From contig CAIQOG010000035.1 of NCBI GenBank assembly GCA_903873355.1, forward strand, positions 1 to 8,871: a stretch of 8,871 bases of DNA. Direction: 5' to 3'. How positions within the stretch are numbered: position 1 is the first letter of the stretch; the number at the start of each line of letters is the position of its first letter. Below, in pieces: positions 7,089-8,871 of this stretch. Below the pieces are notes generated by a model. It was not told the origin of the DNA and searched no databases. It worked only from the letters and a program-made list of their open reading frames with translations. Made by a program: the position numbers and the translations under genes. The stretch comes from an uncultured Bacteroidales bacterium (GTDB lineage Bacteria > Bacteroidota > Bacteroidia > Bacteroidales > Paludibacteraceae).

Positions 7089-8257
7089 TTCCGTTCGATT
7101 AAATGAGTATAACGGTCAAGCACTTCTTCAGCAACGTTTTCCCATGAACGGGCAATGGTGCGTGAAGCATTTTGTCCAACCGGCAAAATAGTCTGTGGAT
7201 TCTGAATAAGTTCTCTCAACCTGGTTGCCATCGAATCAACAGAATTCTCAATCAGGAAACCATTAAAATTGTCGGTTATATTTTCTGATGACGTTGACCC
7301 TGAAACCAATATTGACGGAGTTTCCATAGCTCCGGCTTCCCGAATAACAAGTGGTGCATTATCATATATCGAAGGGAATAGGAACAAATCTGCAGCCGCA
7401 TAATACTCTCTGATATCATCACGACTTGTAATTACACCCATAAACTTTATCTTCTTCTGCAAACCAAGTTTCGCTGCAAGTTCCTTCAAATCAGCCATTG
7501 CGTACCCTGTACCTACAAAAAACATTTTATACGGAAGATCTTTTATTTTGGCAAGTGATTCAATTATCAAACGGGTGTTTTTCTCCCAAATATGCTGTCC
7601 TACAAACAAAAACATCAGTTCATTATCATCAATATTGAACTTTCTTCTAGCCGCTTTTTTAATTGGATCAATGGGTTCATTTGTTGCAAAATCATTTCCA
7701 TTTTCTACCACCTGAACTTTTCCTTTGAATCCGTATTCACGAATTGTTTCTTCTACTGCAGCCTGGGGAATCCATACTTCATCAGCCTTTTCATAAAAGC
7801 GAATGACTTCGTTCGTCATCATACGCGCTATAAATTTACTCCCGGTAGACTGTTCAAAGTCAGATCTGTATTTTGAGTGAAATGTTGCAACCAAAGGTAT
7901 TTTCTGTTTATGGGCAATTCGTAGAGCCTCCTTGCCGGCACTGAAAGGGGAATGAGCATGAATCAATCCAAACTGAATCTTATTTATTTCCCGCTTATAT
8001 GAAAAATCAAGATCCGGCATTCCAAATCGATATGGTTTTCGCATCAAAATCGGAATGGAAGTATAGCGGAAAATGGGAAAGGGTTCGTTGTCGGTATAAT
8101 TTGGAGCTTTTGGAGTTACTACACAAACTGGTAGATTTTTCTGATGTAACCAGTATGCATAATTTTTTGTAGCAAGTGAAACTCCATCCATGATAGGAGG
8201 AAAACTGTCGTTAAAAATTCCGATAGTTTTTAATGCATTGCCTTCTGTAATGCTCAT
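7076..8257 (-). CDS. GT4 family glycosyltransferase (GT-B fold)
   Basis: A 393-residue cytosolic or membrane-associated retaining glycosyltransferase. The N-terminal acceptor domain (GT4 subfamily 4 type) starts TIGIFNDSFPPIMDGVSLATKNYAYWL (11-37) with the glycine/aspartate loop that grips the donor phosphate, and continues with HAHSPFSAGKEALRIAHKQKIPLVATFHSKY (100-130). The C-terminal donor domain has FVGQHIWEKNTRLIIESL (218-235) and SIYDNAPLVIREAGAMETPSIL (296-317). In this last block the usual E-x7-E motif of the family reads D299-x7-E307, and the usual GR before EK is GQH, both conservative or moderate departures. The overall pattern resembles glycosyltransferases that sugar-modify diacylglycerol or phosphatidylinositol, but sugar and acceptor cannot be told from sequence. 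It is the first gene of the operon, with its own promoter, and overlaps the UPF0104 gene. It has no signal peptide. The start at 8257 places the first beta strand after a nine-residue lead. Confidence 0.9.
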   Translation of the reverse strand: MSITEGNALKTIGIFNDSFPPIMDGVSLATKNYAYWLHQKNLPVCVVTPKAPNYTDNEPFPIFRYTSIPILMRKPYRFGMPDLDFSYKREINKIQFGLIHAHSPFSAGKEALRIAHKQKIPLVATFHSKYRSDFEQSTGSKFIARMMTNEVIRFYEKADEVWIPQAAVEETIREYGFKGKVQVVENGNDFATNEPIDPIKKAARRKFNIDDNELMFLFVGQHIWEKNTRLIIESLAKIKDLPYKMFFVGTGYAMADLKELAAKLGLQKKIKFMGVITSRDDIREYYAAADLFLFPSIYDNAPLVIREAGAMETPSILVSGSTSSENITDNFNGFLIENSVDSMATRLRELIQNPQTILPVGQNASRTIARSWENVAEEVLDRYTHLIERKWKI

Positions 8258-8316
8258 GTAGTATTTATTTTGTTACAGATAACGGTAAAGTTATTTTCTA
8301 CCTATCCAACGGAGTG

Positions 8317-8348
8317 CAAAATTAGAATTTTCTTTTCATATTTCCTAA
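8317..8348 (-). promoter_or_regulatory. Putative promoter of the glycosyltransferase operon
   Basis: The minus-strand -7 element TAATTTTG (8317-8324) matches TAnnTTTG, and 20 bases upstream lies TTAG (8345-8348), one mismatch from the -33 TTTG. This is a complete two-box arrangement at the consensus spacing. The predicted leader is about 50-55 bases and contains a small inverted repeat, ATAAC-GGTAAA-GTTAT on the plus strand at 8279-8294, whose role is unknown. Confidence 0.55.
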
Positions 8349-8424
8349 AAAAATCGACCAAACGTTTAATTATTCTCTTGTGAAACACTTTAATAATGAT
8401 ATTAAAACAAAAAACGACAAAATA

Positions 8425-8456
8425 TTTTCTTATTTCAAAGCAAAAGCGTATTTTTG
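8425..8456 (+). promoter_or_regulatory. Putative promoter of the coiled-coil gene and zapA
   Basis: The -7 element TATTTTTG (8449-8456) matches TAnnTTTG exactly, with TTTT (8425-8428), one mismatch from TTTG, 20 bases upstream. It ends 20 bases before the ATG at 8477. Because it lies inside the open-frame extension that reaches back to 8396, it argues that the upstream ATG is not used. Confidence 0.6.
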
Positions 8457-8476
8457 TAAAGATTTTTTTGAAGATA

Positions 8477-8770
8477 ATGACTAATAAATACGAAGAACTG
8501 ATTCAGGGGTTTGAAAACAAACTTCGAAAACTGATTTCGGAGTACAAGTTGTTACAAGAACAAAACACCCTGCTGACTAACGAACTAGACCGCAAACAGA
8601 CGGATTTGATGAAAGCACATCAGGAAATTCTTGAACTTCGAAAAAATTACGACCATTTGCGGATGGCAAAAAATCTGAGTGGTTCGGACGTGGAAAAAGC
8701 CGAGTCAAAGCAGAAAATTGCCGGTATGGTGCGGGAAATTGATAAATGTTTAGCTCTTTTGGATGAATAG
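8477..8770 (+). CDS. Small coiled-coil protein encoded directly upstream of zapA
   Basis: A 97-residue, highly charged protein with heptad-like leucine spacing over about residues 5-64 (for example IQGFENKLRKLISEYKLL and NTLLTNELDRKQTDL), indicating a long coiled coil, followed by a short break (NLSGSD, 66-71) and a second helix with the pattern KQKIAGMVREIDKCLALLDE (78-97). The pattern VREIDKCLALL near the end is, as I recall it, a shared feature of small Bacteroidota proteins encoded beside zapA. No signal peptide or membrane segment is seen, so it is cytosolic. The size, coiled-coil nature and five-base gap to zapA suggest a ZapB-like partner in Z-ring assembly, but this is inferred from context, not from a recognised ZapB domain. 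The frame is open back to an ATG at 8396, but that stretch is lysine/phenylalanine-rich, unlike the rest, and contains the likely promoter, so the start at 8477 is preferred. Confidence 0.82.
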   Translation: MTNKYEELIQGFENKLRKLISEYKLLQEQNTLLTNELDRKQTDLMKAHQEILELRKNYDHLRMAKNLSGSDVEKAESKQKIAGMVREIDKCLALLDE

Positions 8771-8775
8771 AGCTC

Positions 8776-8871
8776 ATGAAAGACGATAATTTTATTATAA
8801 ATGTTGTGATAAGTGGTACCAGATTACCACTAAATATTCCTCGTAAAGACGAAGAATTGTATCGCAAAGCC
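8776..8871 (+). CDS. zapA: Cell division protein ZapA, N-terminal part only
   Basis: The first 32 codons of a ZapA-type protein before the window ends: MKDDNFIINVVISGTRLPL followed by NIPRKDEELYRKA. This matches the ZapA N-terminal pattern of a beta hairpin (INVVISGTRLPLNI) leading into a helix that begins with charged residues (RKDEELYRKA). ZapA is a small cytosolic protein (about 95-110 residues) that binds and cross-links FtsZ filaments at mid-cell. The start follows the coiled-coil gene's stop by five bases, so the two are cotranscribed. In many Bacteroidota zapA is followed by the 6S RNA gene and rny; those would lie beyond this window. Confidence 0.85.
   Translation, partial: MKDDNFIINVVISGTRLPLNIPRKDEELYRKA

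Noticed and set aside
8396..8476. 27-codon N-terminal extension of the coiled-coil protein
   Set aside because: The stretch contains a good promoter, and its Lys/Phe/Ile-rich translation does not match the rest of the protein; the ATG at 8477 is better.
8577..8867. Minus-strand open frame opposite the coiled-coil gene and zapA
   Set aside because: It overlaps two well-supported plus-strand genes and has no recognisable features.
1..8871. Defence island, mobile element, CRISPR array or tRNA gene
   Set aside because: I looked for transposase or integrase motifs, regularly spaced repeats, and tRNA-like cloverleaf sequences and saw none; all long frames are accounted for by housekeeping or envelope genes.

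Overview
The window looks like an ordinary chromosomal stretch from a member of the Bacteroidota, most plausibly a Bacteroidales/Marinilabiliales-type organism. The evidence is the AT-rich sequence, the absence of strong Shine-Dalgarno sequences, the repeated Bacteroidota-type -7 promoter element TAnnTTTG (four of five copies read TATTTTTG) upstream of genes, and gene content typical of that phylum: carboxynorspermidine synthase, a secreted C69 dipeptidase, and a small coiled-coil gene in front of zapA. The taxonomic placement is inference. I see no rRNA, tRNA, CRISPR array, insertion sequence, phage gene or other sign of recent transfer.

Left part (1-3593): three polyamine genes sit around one unrelated gene. 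On the minus strand is a carboxynorspermidine synthase (cut by the window edge), preceded by queC (queuosine/7-deazaguanine synthesis). Divergently, on the plus strand, aguA (agmatine deiminase) and aguB (N-carbamoylputrescine amidase) form a two-gene operon. Together the three enzymes would take agmatine to putrescine and then condense putrescine with aspartate semialdehyde to carboxyspermidine, which is most of the S-adenosylmethionine-independent spermidine route. Arginine decarboxylase and carboxyspermidine decarboxylase are not in the window. The queC/aguA divergent region holds two facing promoters and a short palindrome, and the aguA transcript appears to start only a few bases before its ATG.

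Middle part (3594-4331): an atypical short-chain dehydrogenase-like NAD(P)-binding protein is encoded convergently with aguB. The two stop codons touch, with no spacer. A small hairpin plus T-run that could end the aguAB transcript lies inside the last codons of this gene. A strong AT-rich hairpin terminator at about 4293-4326 closes the next minus-strand operon.

Right part (4332-8257): a three-gene minus-strand operon, in transcription order: a GT4 family glycosyltransferase, a UPF0104/LPG-synthase-transmembrane type integral membrane protein (overlapping the glycosyltransferase by 13 bases), and, 21 bases later, an exported C69 peptidase whose catalytic cysteine lies directly after the signal peptide. 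The first two suggest envelope glycolipid or glycan work; the link to the peptidase is unexplained.

Far right (8258-8871): a divergent promoter region, then a 97-residue coiled-coil protein and the start of zapA, five bases apart, which are cell-division genes. I found no convincing new multi-gene system. The points most worth following are the glycosyltransferase/UPF0104/C69 operon, the coiled-coil partner of zapA, the near-leaderless aguA transcript, and the zero-spacer convergent end with an embedded terminator.
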